Notes: generated by a model not told the origin, from the letters alone. 64,000 nucleotides of DNA from Zhengella sp041738295 (GCA_041738295.1 JBGSQC010000188.1:1-64000); one strand, 5' to 3'. Shown: positions 38,113 to 47,616, numbered from the stretch's first letter. Numbers and translations are program-made.

Positions 38113-39183
38113 TTATTCCGGCAGCTTGTCGTCCACGCCCTTGACGTAGAACTTCATGCCGAGCAGCGTGCCGTCATCCGACACTTCGCCTGCCTTAAGC
38201 CATTCGCTTCCGTCCTGCTTCATCACCGGGCCGGTGAAGGGATGCAGCGTGCCTGCCTTGATGTCGGCTTCGGTCTTCTCGGCCATTGCCTTCACGTCTT
38301 CCGGCACGTTGGTGTAAGGCGCCATGGCAAGGATGCCGTCCTTCAGGCCGTCCCATGAGGACTCGCCACCCTTCCAGGTGCCGTCGATCGCCATCTTGAT
38401 GCGCTTGGCATAGTACGGGCCCCAGGTGTCGAGAATGGCCGACATCTGCGACTTCGGTCCGGCCTTGATCTGGTCAAAGGCCTGGCCAAACGCCTTGATG
38501 CCGCGTTCTTCTGCAACCTGCATCGGACCGGTGGAGTCTGTGTGCTGGGTCAGCACGTCCACGCCCTGGTCGATCAGCGCCTTGGCGGCATCGGCTTCCT
38601 TGCCGGCGTCAAACCAGGTGTTGACCCAAACGACCTTCAGCTTGAAATCCGGGTTGACGGACTGGGCGCCGAGCAGGAAGGAGTTGATGCCCATGACCAC
38701 TTCCGGGATCGGGAAGGAGGCGATGTAGCCGGCCGTGCCGGTCTTCGACATCTTGCCAGCTATCTGGCCGATGATGTAGCGGCCCTCATAGAAGCGCGAA
38801 TTGTAGGTCGTCACATTCGGCGCGGTCTTGTAGCCGGTCGCATGTTCGAACTTCACGTCCGGGAACTTGGCGGCGACCGCCAGTGTCGGGTCCATGAAGC
38901 CGAAGGAGGTGGTGAAGATCAGGCCGCAGCCCTGGCGGGCGAAACGCTCGATGGCGCGTTCGGCGTCCGGACCTTCAGGAATGTTTTCGACAAACAGCAG
39001 CTCAGCGGCGTCGCCCAGTTCCTTCTGGGCATATTCGCGGCCGGCCTCATGGGCCTGCGTCCAGCCGCCGTCGGTCTTGGAGCCCACATAGATGAAGCAG
39101 GCCTTGAACTTGTCGGCGGCCTGCGCCTGCGAGGCGAGCACCACCGCAAGTGCGGTCGAGAAACCAAGGATGAATTTGTTCAT
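38113..39183 (-). CDS. BMP family ABC transporter substrate-binding protein (nucleoside/simple sugar type)
   Basis: A 356-residue exported protein; signal peptide about 1-22 (LGFSTALAVVLASQAQAAD). The type I periplasmic-binding fold shows BMP/Med features: FKACFIYVGSKTDGGWTQAHEAGRE at the N-terminus, LIFTTSFGFMDPTLAVAAKFPDVKFEHATGY, GQIAGKMSKTGTAGYIASFPIPEV and VDVLTQHTDSTGPMQVAEERG. Relatives bind purine nucleosides or related ligands. It is the last gene of the operon ATPase-permease-permease-binding protein; a terminator follows. The ATG at MNKFILG has GGTGA before it. Confidence 0.92.
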   Translation of the reverse strand: MNKFILGFSTALAVVLASQAQAADKFKACFIYVGSKTDGGWTQAHEAGREYAQKELGDAAELLFVENIPEGPDAERAIERFARQGCGLIFTTSFGFMDPTLAVAAKFPDVKFEHATGYKTAPNVTTYNSRFYEGRYIIGQIAGKMSKTGTAGYIASFPIPEVVMGINSFLLGAQSVNPDFKLKVVWVNTWFDAGKEADAAKALIDQGVDVLTQHTDSTGPMQVAEERGIKAFGQAFDQIKAGPKSQMSAILDTWGPYYAKRIKMAIDGTWKGGESSWDGLKDGILAMAPYTNVPEDVKAMAEKTEADIKAGTLHPFTGPVMKQDGSEWLKAGEVSDDGTLLGMKFYVKGVDDKLPE

Positions 39184-39246
39184 GTCGTCACCTTTCACAG
39201 AATACCGGACATTCCCGGCGGATTTGTCTCTTCCCTTGAGGCGTTT

Positions 39247-40167
39247 TCATCGGTCGGGCACGAAGGGTTGTGCCAGCGAGGCCGGCGTGTTCATCACCGT
39301 CAACCGCCTGTTTCGAGAGATGAGCACAAGCACGATGATCGTTGCAAGATAGGGCAGCGAGGAAAGCAGTTGAGAAGGAATGCCGAAGCCAAGTGCCTGG
39401 GCATGCAGCTGGCCAATTGTGACGGCACCGAAAAGATAGGCGCCACCCAGCACGCGCCATGGCCGCCAGGATGCAAACACCACCAGCGCCAGCGCAATCC
39501 AACCGCGCCCTGCCGTCATGTTCTCCACCCATTGCGGCACATAGACCAGCGAAAGGTGGGCACCAGCCAGGCCTGCGCAGGCGCCACCGAACATCACGGC
39601 AAGATAGCGGTATTTCAGCACCGGGATGCCGAGCGCGTGGGCCGACTTGTGGCTGTCACCAACTGAGCGAAGTGTCAGCCCGGTGCGCGTGCGGAACAGA
39701 AACCACGTGACGCCAAAAACCAGCAGGATTGACATGTAGAAGATAGGGTCCTGGCCGAAGATAAGCCGGCCAACCAGCGGTATGTCGGTCAGGTAAGGGA
39801 TCGAGAGCGACGGCAGGCGCACGCCTGCGGTGCCAACGAAACTCTCGCCTATCATGCCCGAAAGCCCGATGCCGAGAAGTGTCAGAGAAAGGCCTGTGGC
39901 AACCTGGTTGGTTGCCAGTGACAGGGTGAGCACGGCAAAGAGGACCGAAAGCACGGCACCGGCGGCAATGCCGGCCAGCACGCCGACCCAAGGGTTTCCG
40001 GTCGTCACCGCTGCAGCAAAGCCGCATACCGCGCCGATGACCATCATGCCCTCGACGCCGAGATTGAGCACGCCCGAACGCTCCACCACCAATTCGCCCA
40101 TGGCCGCAATCAGCAGCGGCGTGGCAGCGGTGGCGATGGTCAGCAAGATGTTTTGAAAAATATCCAT
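39247..40167 (-). CDS. ABC transporter permease (BmpC/NupQ-like)
   Basis: A 306-residue permease of the simple-sugar/nucleoside class (LivH-type topology, about eight to ten membrane segments). Characteristic: LLIAAMGELVVERSGVLNLGVEGMM and the AGGAFAGLAG-type motif (GGACAGLAGAHLSL). The start is the ATG at MDIFQNIL, preceded by GAGGAGCAGACC; a longer reading to 40206 overlaps the neighbour and is not membrane-like. Pairs with the 360-residue permease encoded 10 nt upstream. Confidence 0.92.
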   Translation of the reverse strand: MDIFQNILLTIATAATPLLIAAMGELVVERSGVLNLGVEGMMVIGAVCGFAAAVTTGNPWVGVLAGIAAGAVLSVLFAVLTLSLATNQVATGLSLTLLGIGLSGMIGESFVGTAGVRLPSLSIPYLTDIPLVGRLIFGQDPIFYMSILLVFGVTWFLFRTRTGLTLRSVGDSHKSAHALGIPVLKYRYLAVMFGGACAGLAGAHLSLVYVPQWVENMTAGRGWIALALVVFASWRPWRVLGGAYLFGAVTIGQLHAQALGFGIPSQLLSSLPYLATIIVLVLISRNRRLTVMNTPASLAQPFVPDR

Positions 40168-40177
40168 GGTCTGCTCC

Positions 40178-41260
40178 TCAGGCCCCAGCCTTGACCTGCC
40201 CGCCAATGCGGATGCGGTAGTGGATCAACGTGTCGCAGGCCAGCACGAAGAAAAGCAGCAAGCCCTGGAAAATGCGCGCCACCTTGTCTGAAATGCCGAG
40301 TGTCATCTGTGCAGCCTCTCCGCCCAAATAGGTAATGGCCAGCACAAATCCGGCCGCTACCGCGCCGAGCGGATTGAGACGGCCGAGGAAGGCCACGATG
40401 ATGGCGGCAAACCCGTATCCCGGCGAGATGGTCTCGCGCAGCTGGCCAATGGCACCGGAAACTTCCGATATGCCGGCAAGACCAGCCAGCCCGCCCGACA
40501 GCATGAAGGCAAAGAAAACCATCTTGCTCGATGAGAAGCCGGCAAAGCGCCCTGCCCGCGGGCTTTCGCCGATCACCCGCACTTCAAAGCCCTTCATGGT
40601 GCGGCTCATCATGATCCAGACGAGCACTGCCGCAACAAGGGCAAAAACGATCCCGTAATGCGCGCTGCCTTGCGACGGCGCGATTTCGGCGAGTTCGGCT
40701 GCCTTCGGAAACCGGATCGAGCCCGGGAAATTGTTGCCGTTGGGGTCCCGCAGCGGCCCGCGCACCAGCCAGTCGAGGAAAAGCTGGGCGATATAGACCA
40801 GCATCAGGCTGGTCAGGATCTCGTTGGTGTTGAAGCGGGTCTTGAGATAGGCCGGGATGGCCCCCATCGCTGCGCCACCGGCAAAACCGAGCAGCAGCAT
40901 CACAGGCAAGGTCAGAAAATTCTGGAAGCCCGGCATGAAGATCGGCACCATGGAACCGGCAATGCCGCCCATGATGAACTGGCCTTCGGCACCGATGTTC
41001 CAGTTGTTTGAGCGGTAGCAGACCGTGAGGCCGACCGCGATGAGGATTAACGGTGCGGCCTTGATCGCCAATTCGTGCAACTGCCAGACCTCGGTCAGCG
41101 GCGCGACGAAATAGATGAACAGCGCTTCCAGAGGCGGCTTTCCGAGCGACGCGAAAATAATGGCACCGGTGATGAGTGTCAGGCCCAGCGCAATAAAGGG
41201 CGAGAGTGCGGCAAACAGCGAAGAATGCTGCGGACGTTTGACAAGTTCGATGCGCATCAT
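40178..41260 (-). CDS. ABC transporter permease (NupP-like)
   Basis: A 360-residue permease of the same class with an LSPFIALGLTLITGAIIF-type first segment, then WNIGAEGQFIMGGIAGSMVP, the SGGLAGLAGISEVSG motif and GFAAIIVAFLGRLNPLGAVAAG. It forms the membrane pathway with the 306-residue protein. Its first Met overlaps the ATPase stop as ATGA, so the three genes are translationally coupled; a second Met follows directly. Confidence 0.93.
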   Translation of the reverse strand: MMRIELVKRPQHSSLFAALSPFIALGLTLITGAIIFASLGKPPLEALFIYFVAPLTEVWQLHELAIKAAPLILIAVGLTVCYRSNNWNIGAEGQFIMGGIAGSMVPIFMPGFQNFLTLPVMLLLGFAGGAAMGAIPAYLKTRFNTNEILTSLMLVYIAQLFLDWLVRGPLRDPNGNNFPGSIRFPKAAELAEIAPSQGSAHYGIVFALVAAVLVWIMMSRTMKGFEVRVIGESPRAGRFAGFSSSKMVFFAFMLSGGLAGLAGISEVSGAIGQLRETISPGYGFAAIIVAFLGRLNPLGAVAAGFVLAITYLGGEAAQMTLGISDKVARIFQGLLLFFVLACDTLIHYRIRIGGQVKAGA

Positions 41261-42840
41261 GCCCCCTCGATCAGCTCATGGGCCAGCTCATGGCCGGCGT
41301 GCCCAGGTTCGGCGCCGCCCATCAGCAGCCCGATCTTCTCGTAGGTCGCCTCGGCAATTGGCACCGGTTTCGACAGCTTTCCGTCATGCATGACGGCAAT
41401 GGCGTCGCACATTTCAAACAGCTCATCGAGATCCTGGCTGATGACGAGGACGGCGGAACCGGCGCGGGCGAGCGCGATCAGGGCCTGGCGAATGCGCGCT
41501 GCCGCGCCTGCATCGACCCCCCAGGTCGGCTGGTTGACGACCATCACCGAGGGGTTGCGATCCAGTTCCCGCCCAATGATGAATTTTTGCAAATTGCCGC
41601 CGGAAAGCGCGGCGGCTTCGGGATCGGGCGCGCTCTTGCGCACATCCATCTCGGCAATCACCCGCTGGGCGGCGGCCTTGACAGCGCCTGAGCGAACGAA
41701 GCCGAATGAACCGGTCAGGGCCTTGGCGTCCGTCACATGGCGCGACAGCAGCAGATTGTCAGACAATGCCATGGCGGGTGCTGCCCCGTGGCCAAGGCGT
41801 TCTTCGGGAACAAAGGCTGCACCCAGCTTGCGGCGCCCTGAAATGCCGAGACGTCCTGCATCTGTCCCGCGCAAGCGAACCGCTCCGGCTTCTCCCTGCA
41901 GCACTTCGCCAGAGACGGCTTCGAACAGTTCGCCCTGACCGTTGCCTGCAACGCCTGCAATGCCGATCACTTCCCCGGCGCGTACTTTCAGCGAAATATC
42001 GCGCAACGGCATGGCAAAGGGCGTGGCAGGCAGACGCGACAGCTTGGTGATTTCAAGCAGCACATCACCGACGGTCCCATCCAGCGCCGGGCGTTCGACA
42101 CCCTTCACTTCGGAACCCACCATCATGTTGGCAAGTGAAGTCGCAGTCTCATTGCGGGGGACACAATGGCCCACCACCTTTCCGTGGCGCAAAACGGTTG
42201 CCTTGTCGCACAGGCGCTTCACCTCATCGAGGCGGTGCGAGATGTAGAGGATGGATTTGCCTTCCGATTTAAGGCGCTCGAGCGTGACAAACAGGCGGTC
42301 GGCCTCCTGCGGGGTCAGCACCGAAGTTGGTTCATCAAGAATGATGAGATCGGGTTCCTGAAGCAGGCAGCGGATGATCTCGATGCGCTGGCGCTCACCC
42401 ACCGACAGGTCGCCCACCATGGAATGGGGATCAAGCGGCAGTCCGTATTCATTGGATATGCGGCGCGCCTCTTCGGCAATCGATGAAATCGGCTGGTCGC
42501 TTGAAAGCGAGAGCGCGATGTTTTCGGCCGCCGTCAGCGCCTCGAACAAGGAGAAGTGCTGGAACACCATGCCAATGCCGAGTTGGCGGGCATGACTGGG
42601 AGACTTGATGGTGGCGGGCTTGCCTTCCCACTCGATGGTGCCGCCATTCGGCTCCAGAGTGCCAAACAGCATTTTGACGAGTGTGGACTTGCCCGCTCCG
42701 TTTTCACCGAGGAGGGCATGGATTTCACCCTTGCCAATGGTCAGGTCCACTTGATTGCACGCGGTGAGCGACCCGAAGACCTTTGTCAGGCCTTTCACGT
42801 CAAGCAGGCGCACGTCTCCCCCCGGCTTGTTTTCAGCCAA
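41257..42840 (-). CDS. ABC transporter ATP-binding protein with two ABC domains
   Basis: A 527-residue tandem ATPase for a simple-sugar/nucleoside importer. Domain 1 has an intact Walker A (GENGAGKSTLVKML, about residue 41-54), signature LSVGERQRIEI and Walker B LIILDEPTSVLT. Domain 2 has a degenerate Walker A (GVAGNGQGELFEA) but an intact signature (LSGGNLQKFII), as is usual in this class. The start is TTG (reading MAENKPGG) with AGGAGAAG just upstream; no ATG lies near in frame. First gene of the operon. Confidence 0.93.
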   Translation of the reverse strand: MAENKPGGDVRLLDVKGLTKVFGSLTACNQVDLTIGKGEIHALLGENGAGKSTLVKMLFGTLEPNGGTIEWEGKPATIKSPSHARQLGIGMVFQHFSLFEALTAAENIALSLSSDQPISSIAEEARRISNEYGLPLDPHSMVGDLSVGERQRIEIIRCLLQEPDLIILDEPTSVLTPQEADRLFVTLERLKSEGKSILYISHRLDEVKRLCDKATVLRHGKVVGHCVPRNETATSLANMMVGSEVKGVERPALDGTVGDVLLEITKLSRLPATPFAMPLRDISLKVRAGEVIGIAGVAGNGQGELFEAVSGEVLQGEAGAVRLRGTDAGRLGISGRRKLGAAFVPEERLGHGAAPAMALSDNLLLSRHVTDAKALTGSFGFVRSGAVKAAAQRVIAEMDVRKSAPDPEAAALSGGNLQKFIIGRELDRNPSVMVVNQPTWGVDAGAAARIRQALIALARAGSAVLVISQDLDELFEMCDAIAVMHDGKLSKPVPIAEATYEKIGLLMGGAEPGHAGHELAHELIEGA

Positions 42841-42960
42841 TCGACTTCTCCTGTTCCCACTTGTTATTTTGAGAGGATGCTAATCCCCTTTCCATCCCCA
42901 GCGGAACGGAATGCAGTCTTGAAACAGCTTCAATCTTTTCGCAGGCAATGAAAAGCCACT

Positions 42961-43938
42961 TTACGGGATGAGAACGGTAGTGCCGGTGGTCCTGCGTCCT
43001 TCGAGGTCAGCATGCGCGCGGCCGGCATCTTTCAGGGCGTAACTCTGGTTGACGTTGATGGTCACGATGCCCTTGGCGACCAGATCAAACAGTTCACCGG
43101 CCGCGGTTTCAAGTTCGGCACGCGGCGCGACATAGGTGAAGAGCGTTGGGCGGGTGGCGAAGAGCGACCCCTTTTGCGACAGATGGGCAAGGTTGAACCC
43201 TTCAATGGGTCCGGACGACTGGCCAAACGAGACAAACAGGCCGAAAGGCTTCAGGCAGTCCAGCGATCCGGGATAGGTATCCTTGCCGACGGAATCATAG
43301 ACCACGTCGCATTTTGCCCCGCCGGTCAGCTTTGCCACTTCAGCAACAAAGTCCTGATCCCGGTAGTTGATCACATGATCGTAGCCATGGGCCAGCGCCA
43401 GCTTCACTTTGTCGGCTGAGCCTGCCGTGCCGATGGTGTTCACGCCCAGATGCTTTGCCCATTGTCCGGCAATCAGGCCAACGCCGCCGGCCGCGGCATG
43501 GAACAGGATCTTGTCGCCGGCCTTGGCCTTGAAGGTGCGGCGCAGCAGGTACCAGGCGGTCATGCCCTTTAGCATCATGCCGGCAGCCTGTTCGTCCGAA
43601 ACTCCTTCGGGAATTTTCACCAGACGGTCGGCGGCAATCACCCGCTTTTCAGCATAGGCGCCGATGGTGGCGGCATAAGCGACGCGGTCACCCACAGCCA
43701 GGTTCGTGACACCTGCGCCGAGCGCCTCGACAACGCCGGCACCTTCATTGCCCGGAATAAGCGGAAGGCCGTTCGGTGCAGGGTAAAGCCCGGAGCGGAA
43801 ATAGGTGTCGATGAAGTTGAGGCCGATGGCTGTGTGACGGATCAATGCCTCGCCCGGGCCGGGAGTCGGCACGGTCACATCCTCATAAGTCAGGACATCG
43901 GGGCCGCCGGTCTTGTGGATGCGGATTGCTTTTTGCAT
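42961..43938 (-). CDS. NADPH:quinone oxidoreductase (zinc-less medium-chain dehydrogenase)
   Basis: A 325-residue MDR-superfamily protein close to quinone oxidoreductase 1: N-terminal catalytic domain with IRHTAIGLNFIDTYFRSGLYP, then NEGAGVVEALG, and the Rossmann motif AAAGGVGLIAGQWAKHLG at about residues 150-167. No structural-zinc cysteine cluster is visible. It reduces quinones with NADPH in the cytoplasm. Its ATG lies 3 nt after the pcs stop, so the two are very likely cotranscribed, although a functional link is not obvious. Confidence 0.92.
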   Translation of the reverse strand: MQKAIRIHKTGGPDVLTYEDVTVPTPGPGEALIRHTAIGLNFIDTYFRSGLYPAPNGLPLIPGNEGAGVVEALGAGVTNLAVGDRVAYAATIGAYAEKRVIAADRLVKIPEGVSDEQAAGMMLKGMTAWYLLRRTFKAKAGDKILFHAAAGGVGLIAGQWAKHLGVNTIGTAGSADKVKLALAHGYDHVINYRDQDFVAEVAKLTGGAKCDVVYDSVGKDTYPGSLDCLKPFGLFVSFGQSSGPIEGFNLAHLSQKGSLFATRPTLFTYVAPRAELETAAGELFDLVAKGIVTINVNQSYALKDAGRAHADLEGRRTTGTTVLIP

Positions 43939-43941
43939 GGG

Positions 43942-44688
43942 TCAGGCTGCCTTTTTTCCGAGATCCGGGAAGAATTGCATGATGGCGCCAATTCCGTAGA
44001 GATAGGCGCCGGTGATCATAATGCCGATTTTGGTCAGCGCATCGGCCTGCATGCCCTGGACCAGCGCGATCACGCCGAACAGGCACCAGACCAGAAAGAC
44101 ACCCAGATTGAGCGGGCGCAGCCGCTTGACCCGTACCGGATGCAGGAAGTGGATCGGCACGAAGCTCAGCACGGCCGAGACGACCACCACGGCAAACGAG
44201 GTCCACTCGCCGGGTTCGATGACGAACAGCGTGAAGACCACCATGTTCCAGACGACCGGGAAACCCTTGAAGAAATTCTCCTTCGTCTTCATCGAGGTGT
44301 CGGCATAGTAGATGGCGCTTGAGATGACGATGATGGCGGCAGACAGGAACGACAGCCCCTCGCCCATGAAACCCCGATTGTAGAGCGCAAAGGCCGGGAT
44401 CAACACATAGGTGACATAGTCGATGATGTTGTCGAGCATGTCGCCGGACCATGTCGGCAGCACCACCTTGACCTGCAGCTTGCGGGCAATCGGCCCGTCA
44501 ATGCCGTCAACGAAGAGCGCCAATCCCAGCCATAGGAACATGGCCGTCCAGTTTTCTTCTGCCGCGGCAACAAGCGAGAGAAAAGCCAGGAACGACCCTG
44601 ATGCGGTGAGCAAATGGACCGAGAAGGCCTTGGCCTGCGGCCAGTTCACCTTCTTTCCCGTCGGCCGGGAGAACAGGGGCCGCTTCAA
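43942..44688 (-). CDS. pcs: Phosphatidylcholine synthase
   Basis: A 248-residue inner-membrane CDP-alcohol phosphotransferase-type enzyme that joins choline and CDP-diacylglycerol directly to make phosphatidylcholine, a route typical of Rhizobiales and related host-associated bacteria. The motif DGIDGPIAR...SGDMLDNIIDY (about 61-93) is the Pcs variant of the DG-AR-G-D-D signature; about eight membrane segments follow. The start appears to be TTG (44688; GGAG 8 nt upstream). It overlaps the end of a possible 12-codon open frame (MQTLTGKTETGT) as TTGA. Confidence 0.95.
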   Translation of the reverse strand: MKRPLFSRPTGKKVNWPQAKAFSVHLLTASGSFLAFLSLVAAAEENWTAMFLWLGLALFVDGIDGPIARKLQVKVVLPTWSGDMLDNIIDYVTYVLIPAFALYNRGFMGEGLSFLSAAIIVISSAIYYADTSMKTKENFFKGFPVVWNMVVFTLFVIEPGEWTSFAVVVVSAVLSFVPIHFLHPVRVKRLRPLNLGVFLVWCLFGVIALVQGMQADALTKIGIMITGAYLYGIGAIMQFFPDLGKKAA

Positions 44689-44867
44689 GTACCCGTCTCC
44701 GTCTTACCGGTCAGCGTTTGCATGATTGGTCCCTCATTGGCATGCCGCGAAACTAGGACATGGCAGACCTGTCTCACAAGACCCATTGCGTCGATCAGGG
44801 CAATTGTCCTTTTCCACTCGCCTGCCCTATATCCACAGGCAGTTGATCTTTCAAAGGTGGCGATGCC

Positions 44868-46121
44868 TTGCATCATTCGACAGATATCATCGTTGCGGGA
44901 ACCGGACCTGCCGGCCTTGCTGCTGCCCTTGCTCTGGCCGAGGGCGGGCACGGCGTTATCCTTGCGGGTCCCGCAATCAATGGCGCTGACCGGCGCACAA
45001 CCACCATCATGATGCCCGGCCTTGCCTTTCTGGACAGGCTTGGCGTTGGCACGGCGCTGCGAAAAGCTGGTGCCCCTCTCGCTTCGATGCGCCTGATTGA
45101 TGCCACGGGCAGGTTGTTCCGTAGTCCCACCGTGACGTTCCGGGCATCCGAAATCGGCGAGGAAGCCTTCGGATTCAACATTCCCAACGCGACGATCAAC
45201 GCGATTCTTGAAGATGCGGTGAAGGCAAATCCCGCCATCAACCGCATCGAAGGCTCGGTTGCCAGTTGGGAACCCGGTGACAATTCCATCACCGCCCGTC
45301 TGGATGATGGAACGGTGATCGAGGCCCGGCTTGCGGCTGCGGCCGATGGGCGCCACTCGCCTGCCCGCGAGGCAGCAGGGATTTCGGTCAGGCTCGGCAC
45401 CTTGCCCCAGTCTGCACTGGTCTTGTCGTTCACCCATGAAAAGCCGCATGATTCGATCTCGACGGAGTTCCATACTCCGCATGGCCCCTTCACCCAGGTG
45501 CCGTTGCCCGATCCGCACAGTTCCAGCCTCGTCTGGGTCAATGAACCGGGCGAAGCCGAGCGGCTTGCGGCCCTTCAGCCCGATGATCTTGGCCGTGAGA
45601 TCGAAGCCCGAATGCAATCCATGCTTGGCAAGGTGAGCGTCTCTGGTACGCCGCAGCTCTATCCGTTGAGCACCGCCCTTCCATCCCGCTTTGGTGCGCG
45701 CCGTGTCGCCCTCATCGGAGAGGCCGCCCACGTCTTTCCGCCTATCGGAGCGCAAGGCCTCAATCTTGGCCTGCGCGATGTGCGCGATCTGGCAAGTGTG
45801 ATGGCCCCTGCTGGCGATCCGGGCGGCGACACCGTGCTCGCGGCCTATGACCGGTCGCGCCGGCTGGATGTCTCGATGCGGTCTGGCGCCGTCAATGCGC
45901 TCAACCGCTCGCTGCTCTCGGAGATGGTACCGGCCCAGCTGATGCGCAGTGCGGGTATCGGTCTGCTGGGTGCCTTTTCGCCCCTGCGCGGCTTCTTAAT
46001 GCGCGAAGGCATGGAACCCGGTTCCGGTTTCAGCCAGCTGGGATCGGCCTTACGGGAAAAGGTCGGGCGGAAGAAAGCCGCCCTTGATGAGCAACAGCAG
46101 GCCGGTCACCGAGAGCACTGA
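44868..46121 (+). CDS. UbiH/UbiF-family FAD-dependent hydroxylase
   Basis: A 417-residue flavoprotein monooxygenase. The FAD motif IIVAGTGPAGLAAALALAEGG is at the N-terminus, a DG motif near ADGRHSPARE, and the second FAD motif ALIGEAAHVFPPIGAQGLNLG near residue 285 contains the family GD-like site with Glu (GEAAH). Such enzymes hydroxylate the ubiquinone ring; whether C5, C6 or C1 is not clear, and a general aromatic hydroxylase is possible. The only in-frame start with a good Shine-Dalgarno (AGGTGG) is TTG at 44868. Its 3' end overlaps the convergent AEC transporter gene by 72 nt. Confidence 0.88.
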   Translation: MHHSTDIIVAGTGPAGLAAALALAEGGHGVILAGPAINGADRRTTTIMMPGLAFLDRLGVGTALRKAGAPLASMRLIDATGRLFRSPTVTFRASEIGEEAFGFNIPNATINAILEDAVKANPAINRIEGSVASWEPGDNSITARLDDGTVIEARLAAAADGRHSPAREAAGISVRLGTLPQSALVLSFTHEKPHDSISTEFHTPHGPFTQVPLPDPHSSSLVWVNEPGEAERLAALQPDDLGREIEARMQSMLGKVSVSGTPQLYPLSTALPSRFGARRVALIGEAAHVFPPIGAQGLNLGLRDVRDLASVMAPAGDPGGDTVLAAYDRSRRLDVSMRSGAVNALNRSLLSEMVPAQLMRSAGIGLLGAFSPLRGFLMREGMEPGSGFSQLGSALREKVGRKKAALDEQQQAGHREH

Positions 46122-47012
46122 TGCTGTTGTCGTGACGAGGATTGTCGCCGAGGCGCGTTCGACCCAGACACCATATTGCTGACCGATGACAAAGACATTG
46201 GTTGCTGTCGGCAGGCCAGCCAGCAGCACGGCGGAATAGACCCAGACCGGATCGAAATTGCCCATCCAGCTCAGTGTCAGGTAGCAGAGCACCGGATGAA
46301 TCACGAGCTTCAGCGGCACGATGATGCCGATTTCGGCCGGCATGCGCTTCAACGGGCGTAATGCCAGGGTGACACCCATGACAAAGAGCGCGCATGGCGC
46401 TGCCGCATTGGCCAGATATTGAAGGAGACGGTCAACCGGCAAGGGCGCGCGCAGATGCAACGCTGCTGCCGTCACGCCAACCATGGTGGCCAGGATGAAG
46501 GGATGCAGGAAGATCTTGCGCAAGATGCCCGTCACCACCTGAAGCGGCCGTTCGTCCCGCCCGCCGGCCAGGCCCATCATCAGCGGCGCAATGGCAAAAT
46601 GCAGGATGTTTTCGAAGCAGAAAATCAATGCCACCGGAACGGCTGCTTCCTCGCCAAGCGCCAGCAGGGCAAGACCAGGCCCCATGTAGCCAATATTGCC
46701 ATAGGCAGCCGCCAGACCCTTGATCGTGCTTTCCGCGATCTCGCCGCCGGAGCGAATGGCAGACCAGACGAACATGACCGAGAAGATCACATAGGTGGAA
46801 AAGACCGCGCCGAAAATGTAGCCCCACTCAGTCAGCTTCTCGATCGGCGTCTTGGAAAGCAGCTGGTAAAACAGCGCCGGCAAGGCGATGTAGATGATGA
46901 AAGTGTTCATCCAGCCAAGTGCATCCAGTGGCTGGCGGGTGATGCGCGCAACAATGAATCCCAGCAGGATCAATCCGAAGAAGGGCAAGACCAGCCCGAT
47001 CACATCCGACAT
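46050..47012 (-). CDS. AEC family transporter (auxin efflux carrier superfamily)
   Basis: A 320-residue secondary transporter with about ten membrane segments; typical are LPFFGLILLGFIVARI at the start, MNTFIIYIALPALFYQLLSK, YGNIGYMGPGLAL and GLPTATNVFVIGQQYGV. Bacterial members move malate, malonate or other small carboxylates or amino-acid derivatives; here the substrate is unknown. Convergent with the UbiH-like gene, overlapping its last 72 nt; divergent from hspQ with a 184-nt shared promoter region. Confidence 0.9.
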   Translation of the reverse strand: MSDVIGLVLPFFGLILLGFIVARITRQPLDALGWMNTFIIYIALPALFYQLLSKTPIEKLTEWGYIFGAVFSTYVIFSVMFVWSAIRSGGEIAESTIKGLAAAYGNIGYMGPGLALLALGEEAAVPVALIFCFENILHFAIAPLMMGLAGGRDERPLQVVTGILRKIFLHPFILATMVGVTAAALHLRAPLPVDRLLQYLANAAAPCALFVMGVTLALRPLKRMPAEIGIIVPLKLVIHPVLCYLTLSWMGNFDPVWVYSAVLLAGLPTATNVFVIGQQYGVWVERASATILVTTTASVLSVTGLLLLIKGGFLPPDLFP

Positions 47013-47196
47013 TCTTCGTTCCGTATTCCTGACGCCTGCTTGGGCTGATTTTCGCTACCTGCCCCTTCTAGCACAGCCCATTGCCGTGGGTCATGGCAGA
47101 CGGCAAGGTTTTCCTCAGCTGTCGCTTCAGGCATCTTCAAGCGGCTATTGAACTCGTCGGCGAACCGCGCCATTTATGGGCGGAAAGGTGGAGTTC

Positions 47197-47529
47197 ATGG
47201 ACAAGGTCAACGAAGCAAGATTTCGTATCGGACAGGTGGTTCGGCACCGTCTGTTCCCGTTTCGTGGCGTCATCTTTGATGTGGACCCGGTCTTTGCCAA
47301 CACAGAGGAATGGTACCAGGCGATTCCGAAGGATGTGCGCCCGCGCAAGGACCAGCCCTTCTACCATCTCTATGCCGAGAATGCGGAATCCGTCTACGTG
47401 GCTTATGTCTCCGAGCAGAATCTGCTGCCAGATGAAAGCGGAACACCAGTGCGTCATCCGCAGGTGGCTGAACAATTCGGCGCCCTTGTCGGCAATTGTT
47501 ACGAACAGCGCGCACCCTTGATGCATTGA
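47197..47529 (+). CDS. hspQ: HspQ (heat shock, hemimethylated DNA-binding family)
   Basis: A 110-residue YccV-like protein: RFRIGQVVRHRLFPFRGVIFDVDPVF, EEWYQ, QPFYHLYAEN, YVAYVSEQNLLPDESG and the C-terminal HPQVAEQFG are all family marks. In enterobacteria HspQ is a heat-induced specificity factor for Lon protease and binds hemimethylated DNA. GGTGGAG before ATG at 47197 decides the start; an ATG seven codons earlier (47176) is possible. A terminator hairpin follows. Confidence 0.93.
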   Translation: MDKVNEARFRIGQVVRHRLFPFRGVIFDVDPVFANTEEWYQAIPKDVRPRKDQPFYHLYAENAESVYVAYVSEQNLLPDESGTPVRHPQVAEQFGALVGNCYEQRAPLMH

Positions 47530-47587
47530 ATATCGCAGGATGGGTGGATAATCCGTCACCCTTCGATCCGGTGAAGACACCACATGA

Positions 47588-47616
47588 AAACGGGACCGCA
47601 AGGTCCCGTTTCTTTT
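47588..47616 (+). terminator. Rho-independent terminator after hspQ
   Basis: AAACGGGACC, loop GCAA, GGTCCCGTTT then CTTTT: a 10-bp stem with T-run on the plus strand, 58 nt after the hspQ stop. It also lies just downstream of the minus-strand IalB-like gene and could stop that transcript. Confidence 0.9.
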
